64,000 bases of DNA. Origin: Terfezia claveryi. Taxonomy: Eukaryota > Ascomycota > Pezizomycetes > Pezizales > Pezizaceae. The notes beneath the pieces are model-generated. The model had not been told where the DNA came from and made no database searches. It saw only the letters and a program-made list of their open reading frames with translations. This document shows positions 38,913-51,814 of the stretch, one piece after another (position 1 is the stretch's first letter; every line of letters begins with the position of its first letter). Where the stretch lies: assembly GCA_015179025.1 (NCBI GenBank), contig WHUX01000024.1:62001-126000 (forward strand), written 5' to 3'. The position numbers and the translations under genes were made by a program.

Positions 38913-41410
38913 ATGAACCCGACGACAACACACTGCATTGCTGCCACTGCTGCTACCAGTCGTCTCATCTCCAGCTCACGCCCTCTTCTGCGCACTACTT
39001 ATTCCGCATTACATTCGACCTTCAAGCCGTTTCATGGCGCATCGCCGTCGGCCAGGTTCATACGGGATGCAGCAACCTACCCAAAAGCGTCTGTACGCTC
39101 ATATCGCTTCAATGCTCCACCGCGAGCTCCCTGTCATCCCCGGTCGGGCTACTACGCCGCCACACTCCTCGCAGCTACTGCTGTTGGACTTCTTACGCCC
39201 GCAGGAATTGAGGAGCGATCGAAGGGTGTTTTTGAGGAGGCTAGTCGTTCGGGAGGGGATGGTGTAGAAACGTCTGAGCAGCGCATGCTTGAGGCATCTA
39301 AGCGGGAGGAGGAAGAGAGGCGTCGAGAGTATACCGACGATACCCCATGGCCCAAGCGCTTATGGGGGACTGCAGCCGTGTTCTATTCAGTCTGGATATA
39401 TGAACCAATAGCTACCACGTTTCGGTTCTTGCATTTGATGGTTATTTTTGTGCCAGTTCTGGCAACCATACCCGTTATGTTTGTGGGAGAGAGGGTTCCC
39501 GAGAAATCAAACGAGAGGAGAGGAACACTGTGGTGGTATGTGTTTCTCGTGAACTCGATGGAGAAGGCTGGACCAACATTCATAAAGGTATACCAGCCAT
39601 AATTCTTCATTATTAGTTCAGGGTAAGACAGCTGACTGAACATGTAGCTCGGCCAATGGGCAGCTTCCCGATCGGATATCTTCCCCACCCAAATGTGCGA
39701 GCTTATGTCCCGGCTACACTCCTCCGTAGACCCTCACCCGCTCTCCAAAACTAAGCGGATTGTTTCCGCTGCTTTCGGTGGTCTTCCTTTCGAGGCTATT
39801 TTCGTAGAATTCGAGGAGAAGCCCCTCGGTATCGGCGCCATTGCACAAGTTTATAAAGCAAAACTACACCCCTCCCTCCTTCCTCCCAGCGCCGAGGACA
39901 ATGAAGAAATGAAAGACTTCAGGGAAACTTTACGGCATAATGTCGAGGTTCTGGCTAAATCTTCTCCACGTCAGGTTCCTTCGTCCAGTGTAGCAGTCAA
40001 AGTTCTCCACCCAGGGGTCGAGGAAATGGTTCATCGTGACCTGAGGATTATGCATTTCTTTGCGACAGTGATCAATGCTATTCCTACTATGGAATGGCTG
40101 TCCTTGCCAGACGAGGTAGACCAATTTGGCCAAATGATGCGTCTACAGCTAGATCTGCGTATTGAGGGAAATAATCTTGCGAGATTCAGGAAGAATTTCA
40201 GAAATAGAACAACAGTGACCTACCCGAAGCCGTACCTAGATTGGACGACCAGAGAAGTATTGATTGAAGAGTTTGCTCATGGGATATCATTGAGTGCGTT
40301 TTTGGAATCAGGAGGAGGGCCGTTTCAAAAGGATATCGCAGATATGGGGTTGGATGCATTTCTGGTAGGCTATAATACATGCGCGTGGATTTTTCTTTTT
40401 TGTTTTCTCTTCCTTTCCCCCTTCTATTTGAGTTTTAATCTAACAATGCCACAATACACAGCACATGCTTCTCCTAGATAATTTTATTCATGCAGACCTC
40501 CACCCCGGGAACATCATGGTTAGGTTCTACAAGCCAGAAAAAATTGATCTTCTCTCCCTCCTTTCCCGTCCCTTCAACAACAAACCCCCGCCTCCACCTC
40601 CACCCACTGACACTAATGATGTCACTGAAGCCGCCCTCCGCCATCTCCGCCCATACCTACATGATCGTGAATCCTGGAACCGTGAACTTGAGAAATTAGC
40701 CGATGAATTTTACCAGCCCCAACTTATATTTATCGATACTGGCCTCGTCACGGAACTTAACGCCGTCAACCGCGCAAACTTCCTCGCCTTATTCCGCGCC
40801 ATCGCCGAATTCGACGGATATCGAGCTGGCCAGTTGATGATTGAGCGGTGTAAACAGCCCAATGCTGTCATTGGCGGGGAGGTTTTCTGTCTAAAAATGC
40901 AACACCTCATTCTTGAAGTCAAGAGCAAAACCTTTGCTCTAGGGAAAGTTAAGATTGGAGATTTACTCAGTGAGGTACTGACTATGGTTCGCCAGCATCA
41001 TGTTAGGCTAGAGGGGGAGTTTGCCAATGTGGTAATTAGCATCTTGCTTTTGGAGGGGATTGGTCGGGCGCTAGACCCTGGCTTGGATTTGTTTAAGACG
41101 TGCGTGGAGGCCCCTAATATTGCCGACCTGGTTGCATATGATGTTGACTTTTGAATTGTGTGTATATAGGGCGCTACCGATGCTACGATCACTCGGGGCA
41201 CAGTCTGCTATGAATCAACTACATGAAGAGCGGAAGGCAAGGATGGGGAAGAAACCAGATAGTGAGGGGATGTCGTGGGGGGATAAAATGAAGGCGGCAT
41301 GGCCAATGCTGAAGGTTTGGTTGGCACTGGAGACGAGGCAATTTATTAATACCTCGGTGGAGGAGGTGGAGGATTGTGTCAAGTATGACTTGATTAGCCC
41401 GAATGTGTAA
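38913..41410 (+). CDS. CQD1: UbiB/ABC1-family mitochondrial protein kinase-like, CQD1/ADCK2 type
   Basis: Yeast Cqd1 resides in the mitochondrial inner membrane and influences coenzyme Q distribution and lipid homeostasis. Exons: 38913-39587, 39648-40364, 40462-41099 and 41170-41410, giving 756 residues with all phases closed. Residues 1-65 form an Arg/Ser/Ala-rich presequence. A membrane segment lies near 180-200 (FLHLMVIFVPVLATIPVMF). UbiB hallmarks: KLGQ at 225-228, GIGAIAQVYKA as the nucleotide-loop equivalent, VAVKVLHPG, the HADLHPGN catalytic loop near 474, and IDTGL replacing DFG near 556. A proline run (about PPPPPPP) sits in an insert after the catalytic loop, common in this subfamily. 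The start is the first ATG in frame. Assignment to the CQD1/ADCK2 branch rather than COQ8 rests on the HMLLLDNFIHADLHPGN wording and the insert. Confidence 0.9.
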
Positions 41411-44188
41411 CGCATAGATGGTAGATATGGGATCGAAACGAGGGATTGGCAGCGCATACATATTCCTTGCCCTGATCTTGACTTTTAAAGTTGAATGGTA
41501 CGGGGGGTGTATGTAGAGTAGGTTTATACTATTTTGATACATATGTATTCCTGTCTGAATATCTATCACGATGGTTGGGTTGTCATGCGATGCCACCTAG
41601 TCAGTATCCCCGTCCAAGTCTGCTGGTTGGCTTTCACCTAAGAGTCTCGTAGGCAACCAGAGTAGGTAGTCTCCTCCTTAGCAAGTCGTACCTCCGGTCA
41701 CACATATTCTCCAAGAACCGGCCATTCTCCATGCTTTTGCTTTGTCATGTCCCTGCTCAATCTTTGCTCCTCCTAATATTCTCGAAATCCCCATCATTTC
41801 TGGGTGTTACCCTGAAAGCCACTGCTGTACTGCAGCTGTATGCAATAAGTGCAGGCTTAACAGTGTCATATAAGCTTATTTAAGGCAATAAGAGAGCTAT
41901 AGCGTATACCAACATAGTTACGCCGCAGACAAATTCAGTGCAATGCGCAGCGCGGGGCTCACACTAACCCTCAACATTGTAGAACTTAGACAGGGGTGTG
42001 CGTGTGGGGAGCAAATGCAAATTTGAGACTCGTTCGGTAGTTATACGACCTGCGATCACTCCTGCAGTTGGGTGCTACGCTATGCAGTTTAAAGGTCGGC
42101 TTTTATACATATATTGCTAGTCTGTTGGGAGACATTCCCAGACCTTTGTTCCCTTCTCTATTAAATCTGTTCAGGAAGACTAGGCCTTCCGGTCACTACC
42201 ACCGTTATTGAACTTTTAACTGCAGTTCGTCGTCTATTAAGGCAATGGGTACTACATGGTTTCTCACTTAATTTCTTACAGATATACCTCACAAGCTCCT
42301 AGAGCTATTTTTATTATAGCTTTTTAAATCTTTCCCGTTAAAGGAATTCCAGGGAGTCAATGCCCATATTTTATATCTAAATAAAATCAATAAAATCAGA
42401 TTTTATTAGATATAGATATTTGCCGTGCTCTGAGACCCGGTTATATGTTATATATTCCACATAAAAGTCAAGTAATGTATGGAAGGTTTTTCTTTCAAAA
42501 CCTTACGGTTAATGGAATGGAGTCTTGCCCATCACACAGGAGCACGCTCGTAAGAAAAAACTTGTTTGTAACCGCGCTGGAATATCAGGGTAATGCCGTT
42601 GGTGATTAGGGTACATGTTTCAGTCATTTCAAGACTTGGAAATTTTTTCTGTCCAATTCTTTTTTCAACTTACCCTGCATGTATTCTAGGAAACTAAACT
42701 GCTTGTACATCTCACTTTTACTTGACATAACTTGTGCATATACTGGTAGGTCAGTGCGATCCCCTCTGTGGGAAAGCCACCTTTCCCCAACCGCAGCGTA
42801 ACCTGCAAAAACTAACCGACGACCTAAAGAGGAGGAGGTATATTCATATCCAATCCATATCTATATTCACATTCACATTTATATCCAAATCCCTTAAAGT
42901 CTGTTAATAAGTCATAGCAATTTTTTTTGATCATATAGCCATATATATAACAGTTTCTTCTTATATACTCAACCACCTTCTATATCTAGTCTCCTCTTAT
43001 ACTGTATTTCCTATTTGTCTCTATACTAGGAGCCAGTAGGTTAATTAAGTTGGTATAGTCATGAATCTAAAAAGAGTACAAACTGCCTCTTCACATTTAT
43101 TAGTATTTTCCAATTGATGCCTCAACCTCTTACTTTTTTCTTTTTTTCCTACATTCTTATAACCTTTTTTTATTGAATTTTTTTTAATTCCTTTTTTTTT
43201 TTTTTTTTAGGGGGGGATATTCTTCAGGCAAAATGCTCTCCCCCAAGATCTAAGCCTCCACACCACCATAAATGTCAGAAGTTTCGCGTGACCAGCATTG
43301 TACGGAATTGGATGATTTTTTCCTCGGAGAGTGACGACGTCTGAGAGCTGGAGGTTGCCGACTGACTCTTGGAATAGCCAAGCTTGTTGTCTCCAGGTGG
43401 TTGTGGCCGCCATTGTGTCATGAAACGATTCAAGTAACCCCAATAGGGGGTTTTTAACCCTCAGAAAGGCACTTTATATCTGAAATTATCTCCTCTTTTC
43501 CTGTGAACCGTGCTCTATCGTCGTCAATGATACTCTGAATTTCACTAGCCTCAAATTGAGTCTATATCGTTCCTTAAAGAGGGTTATGAGACTATATTCA
43601 TCCCTTTGAATGACAATAGAACCGAAGATAGATTGGTACCGTCATGTGCAGGTATATGTGACTCTCTATATAGTATGAATCATGTATTTTTCTTTCCACA
43701 ACAATGCCCCCATGCCCCTATTATTCAAATAAAACGTAACCCACGTCAAAATAGACAAAAAAAAAAGCTATGAGATATTTAACGCAATAAAAAACGAAAA
43801 CAACCTATTTATGCTGGCATACCAAACTTGCAAAACAAAATGACACGACATTCAAGAGAGAAAAACCGCCAAGTCGAATCTCCCCGACAGCATTCAACAT
43901 TGAACGTAGGATATTTAATGCAGTACATATACAAAACGACGTTGTCTCATTCGAAGGGATGAATGGATGCAAGGACAAGTTGGGTATTTCCTGACCCACA
44001 TGCCCACAACAGTATGGCAGATGCTCATGCTGAAGGGATGTGAACCTATTACTTGCGCTTGCACACTGCTTCGTTTGATGCACCAAACAATCCACACCAC
44101 ACTTCTTTCTCACTACAATAATACTCCTCTTCATATCTACACCCCGCCTTATATCCTCCTCGCTCATCACTCCAAATCCAACTCCAGC
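41411..44188. other. 2.8-kb intergenic region without supported gene
   Basis: Convergent ends of the CQD1 and DUF7137-type genes border it. I see an imperfect hairpin at about 42373-42417 (TATCTAAATAAAATC against GATTTTATTAGATA) and long T-runs at 43185-43210. Short ORFs (43207-43443, 43805-44170) lack family signal or a true ATG start. Confidence 0.5.
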
Positions 44189-45188
44189 CTACATTACCCC
44201 ATAGATAAACCAGGTAAACCCCACGACTACCAAAAATGAAGTTCCAAGGAGGACCCTAACACTATGAGTTTGCAAAAGGGCAATAGCATCGCTGCAAGTG
44301 GGGCACTTATATTCTGTTAGAAGGCAAAGGTCAGCATCCAACCCCAAAACACAACAGTTATGTCTCTTAAGGGGGTATAACTCACCATTGAGCGGAATGT
44401 TTCCCCTGGGGCTGTACATAGCAAATTGAAAGGTCCTGAATGTAACCAATTTCCCTGCTTGTGGCATGTCGGTCTTTTGCGTGGCAGAGTCATACATGTA
44501 GAGTGTATACGTCTCCCTATTAACACACTCTAGGATCAGCAACCCAGTTTCGTCCCTAGGCGTACAACATCTTGAACGTACTGTGCAATCAACGGCCTTC
44601 CCGTCCGCTGATACTCCTCCGTATCCCAAACAACCGTACGTTGAGCCACCGAATAGTTTTGCGCAATAGTATAATACTGTTGAGTCCTCGAGCAAAAGGC
44701 CTCAACATTAATCGCCGTGGGACTAATTAGCAAACTGGTATAGTTATAGCTCCAAGTAATCTGCGTTCCGATGGGGTATAACGGGAACCCATCTGTGACT
44801 GCTGGAGTGACCATGTTGATCCCTCCAGGAGGGGAGTTTGGGGCAACTCTTGTTGTAGTGGCTCGGGTACGGATGGATTCGGAGGTAGTTCGAATGCGAA
44901 TAGAGGTACTTCCGCCGGTTTCGGTGGGCCCGGGAGTGATTGTGCCATCACCGGTTGTTGGGGTGGGATTGTCGGTAGCGGTGGTAGAGCGTACACGGAT
45001 GGATTCTGAAGATTTTTCGTCGGCTGAAACGGAGAGTCAGTATGGGGGTCTATAAGGCAGAGAGCTCGGTAGAACTAATAGGAAGTAGTACCTCTACGTA
45101 TGAGGCCATCGACCTCCTGAGCAGACGCCGTCAACCCAACGAATGTGATCAAAAAGACCAAAGTCCACAATAACCGATTGTTTCTCAT
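44189..45188 (-). CDS. DUF7137-type secretory-pathway single-pass membrane protein
   Basis: Function unknown; the family is fungal. Exons: 45188-45092, 45023-44582, 44555-44386 and 44313-44189, giving 277 residues with all phases closed. Residues 1-24 form a signal peptide (NRLLWTLVFLITFVGLTASA). A Thr/Ser/Pro-rich, probably O-glycosylated stretch follows, with a repeated SESIRVR/SESIRTR motif. The lumenal domain begins GGINMVTPAVT and contains PIGTQITWSYNYT and TVVWDTEEY. A CPTCS motif precedes the C-terminal membrane helix (VLLGTSFLVVVGFTWFIYG), which ends almost at the terminus. That layout suggests a type I protein with a very short cytosolic tail. Family assignment comes from the order of these motifs. 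Confidence 0.85.
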
Positions 45189-46243
45189 TGTGAATGAATC
45201 CCCTGAGTTTCAATTATCCCCCAATAACCTATCTCGGTTTGTTTCGTTTCGTGGACTAGCCTGACTTAAAATAAATCACTGAGTCGATCTGTGTTATTGT
45301 TTAGTCGGAAATGTAGCTGCTGGAAATAATGCAAGTCGTATGTGTGTCGTGTAAGTAGACCGATGGGCGTCGCCGGCACGGAATAGGTAGTCTCAAAGGC
45401 AACTCCGCGCAAAACCAACAACCGTTTCGCTTCTGTCGCTTGGTGATTCGATTACGAAGGTGAAGAACGTACAAAAAGAAACGAATGTAACGACGGTTCT
45501 AACAAGCCGTGAGAAGTTCCGAGCAAGAGGCCCAAGTCCAAGATCAACAGTTCTTCCCCGTACCGTGAGCGAGCGAGCGAGCGAATGAAGCAAGATTCCC
45601 AGGTTCGTGCCGGCGGAGGTGGAGTTGGAGAAGTTGATGGTGATGGGACAATCGGCTTCAGGAGAGCTTTGAACGCTGTTATGGGCTTAGCTTGCACTTC
45701 CCGCGAGTGAAGCCCAGAACAGCTAGACAGAAGCGGTACCGGTAATTCTTCCTCGACTTTTTCCTCCTGGAAGCTGGTGCTCGCCCAAAAAGAGCAGGCA
45801 CGATTTGCTAAAAATATCCAGGGGACCGGGGATGATCACACTGCCAAACAAAGCAAAACGTGACCTGAAGCTTGTAATAGGCTTCAAACTGGATCACGTG
45901 GCTGTGCACGCTTGGGGGATTTTGTTTCCGGATTCGGAGATGTTTTTATGTTTTATATGTTTTGCCTAGGTGCCTATCTACCTTTGTCATCAGGCAACAA
46001 GTACTCAAGATTCTCAAGAGAGTGCTCCTTCGTCAGCCCAATCTCGAATAAGTAGATCCCGCACCTATCTTGAATAAGTCCAAATATGCTTCTTTCCCAT
46101 CGAATTCCCTTCCAGCACGACTTGAGGCACGCAACAAAGAAGAATCGGCTGTGAATAGCCAAAAACTTCAAAGTTCAGACATTTACCCGAGGATAGAGGG
46201 CTTATACATAGACTGTTGCGTCAATTTTAAGAAGACCCTTCCT
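45189..46243. other. Intergenic region
   Basis: About 1 kb upstream of the DUF7137-type gene and downstream of the SAM-domain gene. A GAGCGAGCGAGCGAGCG run lies near 45567-45583. No gene is supported. Confidence 0.5.
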
Positions 46244-46690
46244 CTATCCGTTGGGCCCAAAAATCCGCTCAAGCTCTTGCTGCTCCTGAATCATATCCCT
46301 CAAGTTCTCCCTCATAATTCGTTCATCCTGGTCCCTCATGTACTCCGCATATCGTCTGCTCTCCTTCCTCCATGCTTCCACTTTCTTCATAATCGTCACT
46401 CTAGTCCCGAATGCAAAAATTCCAACATCGCTCTTTAGATTCTTCCGTGTCAAAGTGGTGAGGAGACACTCTCCATCGACCTTGCTCAACTGAATGGCTT
46501 TGCCTACGATATTCTTGCCTGTGGCTAGGACGAGCTCTCGGGCAACTTGGTCGACATCCCATTCCCAGGGGTCTTCGAGACGTTGCATCCTGCTTCCTTG
46601 GTCCACGTCCCATTCACAGTGCTCTTGAGGACGTTGCATCCTGCTTCCTTGGTCCACATTCAATTCACAGGGGTCTTTAGGACATTGCAT
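46244..46690 (-). CDS. Small SAM-domain protein with triplicated N-terminal segment
   Basis: An intronless 148-residue ORF starting at ATG 46690. Residues 47-110 look like a sterile alpha motif: WDVDQVARELV, then DGECLLTTLTRKNLKSDVGIFAFGTRVTI. SAM domains usually mediate protein or RNA binding. The first 51 residues are three 17-residue repeats (MQRxxExxEWDVDQGSR), and the third merges into the first helix of the SAM domain. The tail is a charged helix (KESRRYAEYMRDQDERIMRENLRDMIQEQQELERIF). The cellular role is unknown. It may be a genuine small protein or a fragment of a larger ancestor. Confidence 0.7.
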   Translation of the reverse strand: MQCPKDPCELNVDQGSRMQRPQEHCEWDVDQGSRMQRLEDPWEWDVDQVARELVLATGKNIVGKAIQLSKVDGECLLTTLTRKNLKSDVGIFAFGTRVTIMKKVEAWRKESRRYAEYMRDQDERIMRENLRDMIQEQQELERIFGPNG

Positions 46691-48463
46691 CGTGCTTCCT
46701 TCGAGAGTCAGTGAGTCCTAATCAGGGGTCCCGAAGATGGGTGTGAAAAGATGGGTGTGAAACGAGGGGTGTGAAACGATAGGAGGAGATTGCAGAGTTG
46801 AATGGAAGCCGAAATATGAGAGGAGTAACTGGTTGCAATGGTATCTGATCTCAAATCAATTAGCTAAGATACTTTATGATTGTGGATGGTTACATACAAA
46901 TATACTTGGGTCTTTCGAGAAGAAGAGAAATCAAATTCGGGTTCAGGGCTTGTAGAGAGTACTCCAGACCCAACCTCGATGATGACGACGTTCACGGGTC
47001 ATTACATCATATTTCTCTCCGTTAGAGACTCTAAACTACTAGCAATTATAGCTAATGAAGCTATGATGAAAGGTGAGCTATAGACAAACGCAAGACGTCA
47101 TGTTCTCGGAGACTTAACATATCGAATACATCATCTATTCTTGCGATGCCGTAATGGACTTACCTAGTCTTGCTGCTACCTTCCTCCGCACATGTAATAT
47201 CGACGTCGCGAATAGAGGTGGAGCAAATTTTGCACAACGCAGAAGGAAACTTCAACAAGTCCAGCACAACTTGGGAATCATCGTTAGTGGGATATGCTGT
47301 TTGCTGCTGCTGCTACTGTTGCTGCGTAACCTACTCCACCCGACACCTACGTTCTCTGATATCAAACGAGAAAGGAGGGATCGGCAAAGAGGAGCACCAC
47401 ACCGAGGGCCTTACATCGGCAGGGTCAAGTTGAGGGTAACCCTAATATATAAATTTCCATAACTTCAGGTGTCTCATCCTCAAGTGCCTAGGTCTAGCTA
47501 GAATCTTAATCCGAACACAATGGGAAGATGCCATAAGGTCATATTAGGCAATAGGACCGCAATTAGCATACAAAGTACTCATTGGCTCATTGTACCTACC
47601 ACATACATAGCCCACGTTGGCGGCAGATTAAACTTGCCTGACCCCTTGAATCCACCCCGGTGTACTGTGTCCTTTTTTTTCTTTTTAAGAAGAAAAATAA
47701 TAATAAAAAAAAAAAAAAAAACATCGCAATGGTATCTTTTAAAACAGGTAATAAATGTACCTCTAGCTACTTACTAGAGGGGTAAATTTATTTCAAACCA
47801 CTGATATATCAAGATCGACGTGGTGCGTAGTAGTCTTCCAACCGTCGAGAGGAGAGAATCTAGCCGGAGTTGATAAGGGCCCAAAGCTCCACCAGGCCAA
47901 GCCATCTATATTGACAGTGTAAGCATCAATGTATTCTGGCTCAATTGATGTCAGCGTATACTATACTCATGCCCCAAGTCCTCAAGCCTCATGCCTCAAC
48001 GTGCCTAGCCTTGTGAACAGAGCACAGTGCTGGCTGGGTGGACTGCTGGGCTGAGGTGATAAGGAGGACTTCCAACACATCCATCTATCCATCCCAGACG
48101 TACTTATCCATGCCAGGCATGAATATGGCGAGCGTAAGAGCAAGTCTCTACTCACGCACTTTATTATTCCTTTCTCACAGGATCCCTCCTTACACAGCCT
48201 GGCCCCTTGAGCGTGCCATATCTTTTCTTCGTTTGCTTGCTGGCCGGGGAATCTATTCGCTTATTACGCGAAGGCCTATTGTGCGGCTCAAATTTTTTAT
48301 CTACACACATGAAAACTTCCAGACTAACCTTGCCCCTCCACATCAAAAGTACCTTTGGTGCCCCCACGTCAAACAATCTGTCTTTGGGTTCAGCTAGTCT
48401 AAACCAACCAAACTATCCCACTCCCATCGGATTCACCGCCCAATTCGCTATATTACCGGTACC
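46691..48463. other. 1.8-kb intergenic region
   Basis: A 102-residue ATG-started ORF at 47154-47462 contains a leucine-rich hydrophobic run but no family signal. I do not call it. A T-run and A-run face each other near 47672-47720, forming a potential hairpin. Otherwise nothing is supported. Confidence 0.45.
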
Positions 48464-49383
48464 ATGGCCTCACTCATAACGAGGCGTACCGCCGCTCGTC
48501 AATTCCTCTCCGTCGCCAAAACCCCGTACTCCTCCTCCTCATCACTTCCCACCATCCTCATCTCATGCCGCTTCCAAACCACCACCACTCCAGGATACAC
48601 TCCCTCTACCACCACCACTACGACAGCAGTGCCTAAACCCGCTGCCTACCCCAGTGCAAGCAAGCCAGCATATACCCCCTCCACAGCCACCCCAAAGGAA
48701 GTAAACCTAGCACCCACCGCCGCGAACGCATTTAAATCCGGGCTTAACGACCTGCCCCCTCCGGACCTACCTGAGGAAGGGGGAATCGATTGGGCTCGGA
48801 GTTTCTCTGGATTATCGCAGGAGCCCTTTGCAAAGGAGATTTCGGATATTTTGTTGGCACCGTTGCAGTTGAGTGACATTGAGGTTAAGCCTGGTGAGTC
48901 TAGTTGCTACTGAGGCACAAGATTTCTACACTCCTTCAATCCCTTATCCTAACATTGCCCCCCTACCCAGACGGCATTATCTATCTCCCCGAAATCAAAT
49001 ACCGCCGCATCCTCAACCTCGCCTTCGGCCCCGGCGGCTGGGGCCTCGCTCCCCGCAGTGATACCATCATCACCAACAGCGCCGTCACCCGAGAATACGG
49101 ACTTGTCTGCAATGGGCGTCTCGTCTCCGTCGCGCGAGGCGAGCAAGACTACTTCGACCCCAGCGGGATCCCGACGGCAACCGAAGGCTGCAAAAGTAAC
49201 GCCCTGATGAGATGCTGTAAAGATTTGGGTATCGCGAGTGAACTATGGGACCCGAGGTTTATTCGCAAGTTTAAGAAGGATATGTGTTCGGAGTTGATGG
49301 CGGAGCATATGCTGTCGAAGAAGAGGAAGAAGGTGTGGGTAAGGAAGGGGGATATGATTGAGTATCCGTTCAAGCAAGTGTAG
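48464..49383 (+). CDS. MGM101: Mitochondrial genome maintenance protein Mgm101
   Basis: A single-strand-annealing, Rad52-related DNA-binding protein of mitochondrial nucleoids, needed for mtDNA repair and maintenance. Exons: 48464-48893 and 48971-49383, giving 280 residues. Residues 1-35 form an Arg/Ser-rich presequence, followed by a Thr/Pro-rich low-complexity linker (about 40-90). The conserved core runs from [10 protein letters not shown] to the end, with [44 protein letters not shown], and [18 protein letters not shown]. The C-terminal basic stretch [12 protein letters not shown] is typical. The intron is 77 nt with a GTGAGT donor. The start ATG follows ACC, a good context, and is required for the presequence. 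Confidence 0.97.
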
Positions 49384-50265
49384 AGTTGCCTTTTTGGGGA
49401 GTTGTAGCAGTACTGGTAGCTTATATGGATTGGCATACATACATATATTGCAAAGTTCAACTTTGTACCGGGCATCCTTTTCCTTTTTTTCCCTTGGTTA
49501 TGGTTTAGGTTCGTTCGGTTGGGATGATAACTCGCTATTTGATTTGACTGTCCTTTTATATCAACTGAAATTGCACGGAGGGAAAAAAAAAAGAAAGAAA
49601 AGTGCTGAATGGCCGGGTTTAAGTTATATTGAAAATCCTTAAACCCTTCCCCCCTCCTGGCTGCAGCAATGCCGGGGGGGAATCTCTACTCCATTTTCCT
49701 TACGGACATTCTCAATTATTTTGTACCCTGTGCCATGACGAACCTCCCCGTGCCAGTCTCTTGCTGTGGGGTTGGGGGAAGGGCGGGACAGGCAAAGCAA
49801 AAGTTTTTACAACGGACTACGTTTCTTTTTTTTTTGGGGGGAGCCTGCAAAAAAAAGTCCGCTCCCAAGCTGAAAGTAACTCAGGGTAACCGTAATTCTG
49901 GAAAGGGTTGTGTCAATCACCAAAGCCCGACGGAAACCATGAGGTATAACATAATACGGTGTTTAAGAGAAAGCCTAGGTACCTATAGAGCTGGGCGAAC
50001 TAGTATCCCCTCTAGTGGTATGATATAGTTTATAAAACCCATCCCTTAAAAACGCCATTCATTACATCAATTTTGTTTTACCCCCCAACCATAGCGCCGA
50101 GCGTGCCAGCGCGTGTGCATCAACTATGTAAAGGATGTATGCATATCCCAGTCCTTAGCAAGACTATGCATCGTCATGTAACAAACAAAAAAAAAAAGAA
50201 GTTAAGACACATAAAAGAATTAAAACCTCATTTTCCCCACCCTTTCCCCTTCGACTTTCCATCAC
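49384..50265. other. Convergent 3' intergenic region
   Basis: Lies between the 3' ends of MGM101 and BRL1/BRR6. Several poly-A/poly-T tracts (near 49585, 49826 and 50190) suit terminators. ORFs here have no family signal. Confidence 0.5.
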
Positions 50266-51814
50266 TCAATTCCCCAACTGCTTAACCTCCTCCCCTTCCC
50301 TTCCATGCCTCTTCTTGCTCGAAATTTGCGGCTCCAACCTCGCCCCCCATGCGCTAATACCTATCCCTGGCGGCGCACCGCTTGGGATAGGCATCGACCA
50401 TGCTGGATGCGCGCCCCAAGGAGCCACCGGATGATGTATAGGCGTCTGCCGGAGATGGATATTGGGTGGCTGGGAGGCATAAGGATCCGGATGATATCCT
50501 TCAGTCAACTTTGTACGATATAAGCCAAAAGCTGCGTTCGTGATGTAAAGCGTACCGAAGAGGAGGATCGTACAAAAGAACTACATTCACGCAATACCAT
50601 TAGCCAATACCACGCAATATAACGCAGCTCATCTCAAAGACTGAGAGGAAAGGTAACATGCCATAGCCTTATAACTAATCGGCTCAATCAGACTATTCAA
50701 AATCTCCGCAAACGTCTGCGCTGAGACCTTTGCTCTCCCAACTTCATCGGGGTCCTGATTCATGCACGCCTCCCAACTCGCGCACAGTGCCTCTACTGCG
50801 GGAACTCTATAACCCGTCCCACACCTATTCGCTATAAACTGATTTGTGCATTCCAAAATCTCGCTGAGCCTTTTCTGCGCAGATTGCTTCACTTTAGTGT
50901 CGACGTCTGCTTGGATAGTACGGAGGAAGGATATAAGAAGGTACAACACAACTATCACAATGGAGATATTGAAGAACAGTTGTAGATATGAGGAGACTAA
51001 GATTGGGAAATGATGGTCCCATTTACTTCCATTTCCACTCCGGATCCCTTCTTTGGGTTTAGACGCCTTCGGTAATCCGGGAAGGTTGCCTGGGTGGTGG
51101 CCCGCTTCGTCAGATGTATCGCCGTCGGTGGTCGTGTTTGCGCCGTAATCGCTCCGGGCTGTAGGTCGATGACGGGGGGAGGATATACCGCTTTGCTTCC
51201 GCTTCTGGACTCGTTTACTTGACGCTTCGGTGAACTTCCGCCGGGGGAGCTCGCCACGGCCAGATATGGCGCGTTCGGTGGTGGTGGAGAGAATCTTGTC
51301 TCTCGCTGTATCAGTTAGTCGGAGTCCGTGGAGGGGAGGTGTGTCGGGGGAGTCGTCTGGGTCGTGGTGCTGAACGGAGGGTTCGGGGTTGCCGAAAGGG
51401 TCTTTTCCATCTGCTGTCCTTCGGGCGCTGGAGAATAAGTTTGTCCCGGGTGCCGCAGGGAAGCTATTGCGGCTCTGGAATAAGGGTGTAGTTGGGGGTA
51501 TTTGTGCGGTCGGACGTGTCGGGGTGCCGAAGACGGAATCCTGGCTTTGGTTTTGGAAGAGCTTCCGCGAGGGACTGTCTAAGCTAGTAGAGGAGCCGAA
51601 TACGGGGGGTTTATGGGAGGAATGTGGTTGTTCTGGGCGCCTGGGGGGAATCAGAGTACCGTTAGCATGTAGTCTCGTAGTTTAGAGGACGCACATACGG
51701 AGGATATTGGCATCGTTTCGTGCAGCGTGCTTGAGCCAGGGTGAGTCGGGATTTCGAGGGCCCATCCGTTCCCATTCGAAGTCCATGGGGGACTCGTTTG
51801 TACGCCGCTCCATG
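50266..51814 (-). CDS. BRL1: Nuclear envelope protein of the Brl1/Brr6 family (one apparent frameshift)
   Basis: An essential nuclear-envelope/ER membrane protein in yeasts that assists nuclear pore assembly and lipid balance. Exons: 51814-51695, 51640-50662 and 50580-50266, about 470 residues. The N-terminus starts MERRTNESPMDF and then, one base out of frame, FEWERMGPRNPDSPW. A single extra base at about 51778-51781 (TTTC where TTC is expected) explains the break. A Ser/Pro-rich region follows. The Brl1_Brr6 domain has a first membrane segment (SIVIVVLYLLISFL), the lumenal Cys set CTNQFIANRC...CASWEAC, and a second segment beginning FFCTILLFGTLY. Intron 2 must start GCATGTTA (a GC donor, phase 0) to join ISYKAM to FFCTILL in frame. 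Whether it equals BRL1 or BRR6 is unresolved. Confidence 0.85.

Noticed and set aside
47154..47462. 102-residue ATG-started ORF with a Leu-rich segment
   Set aside because: No family signal, no supporting gene structure, and the hydrophobic run comes from a TGCTGC/TACTGTTGC low-complexity stretch.
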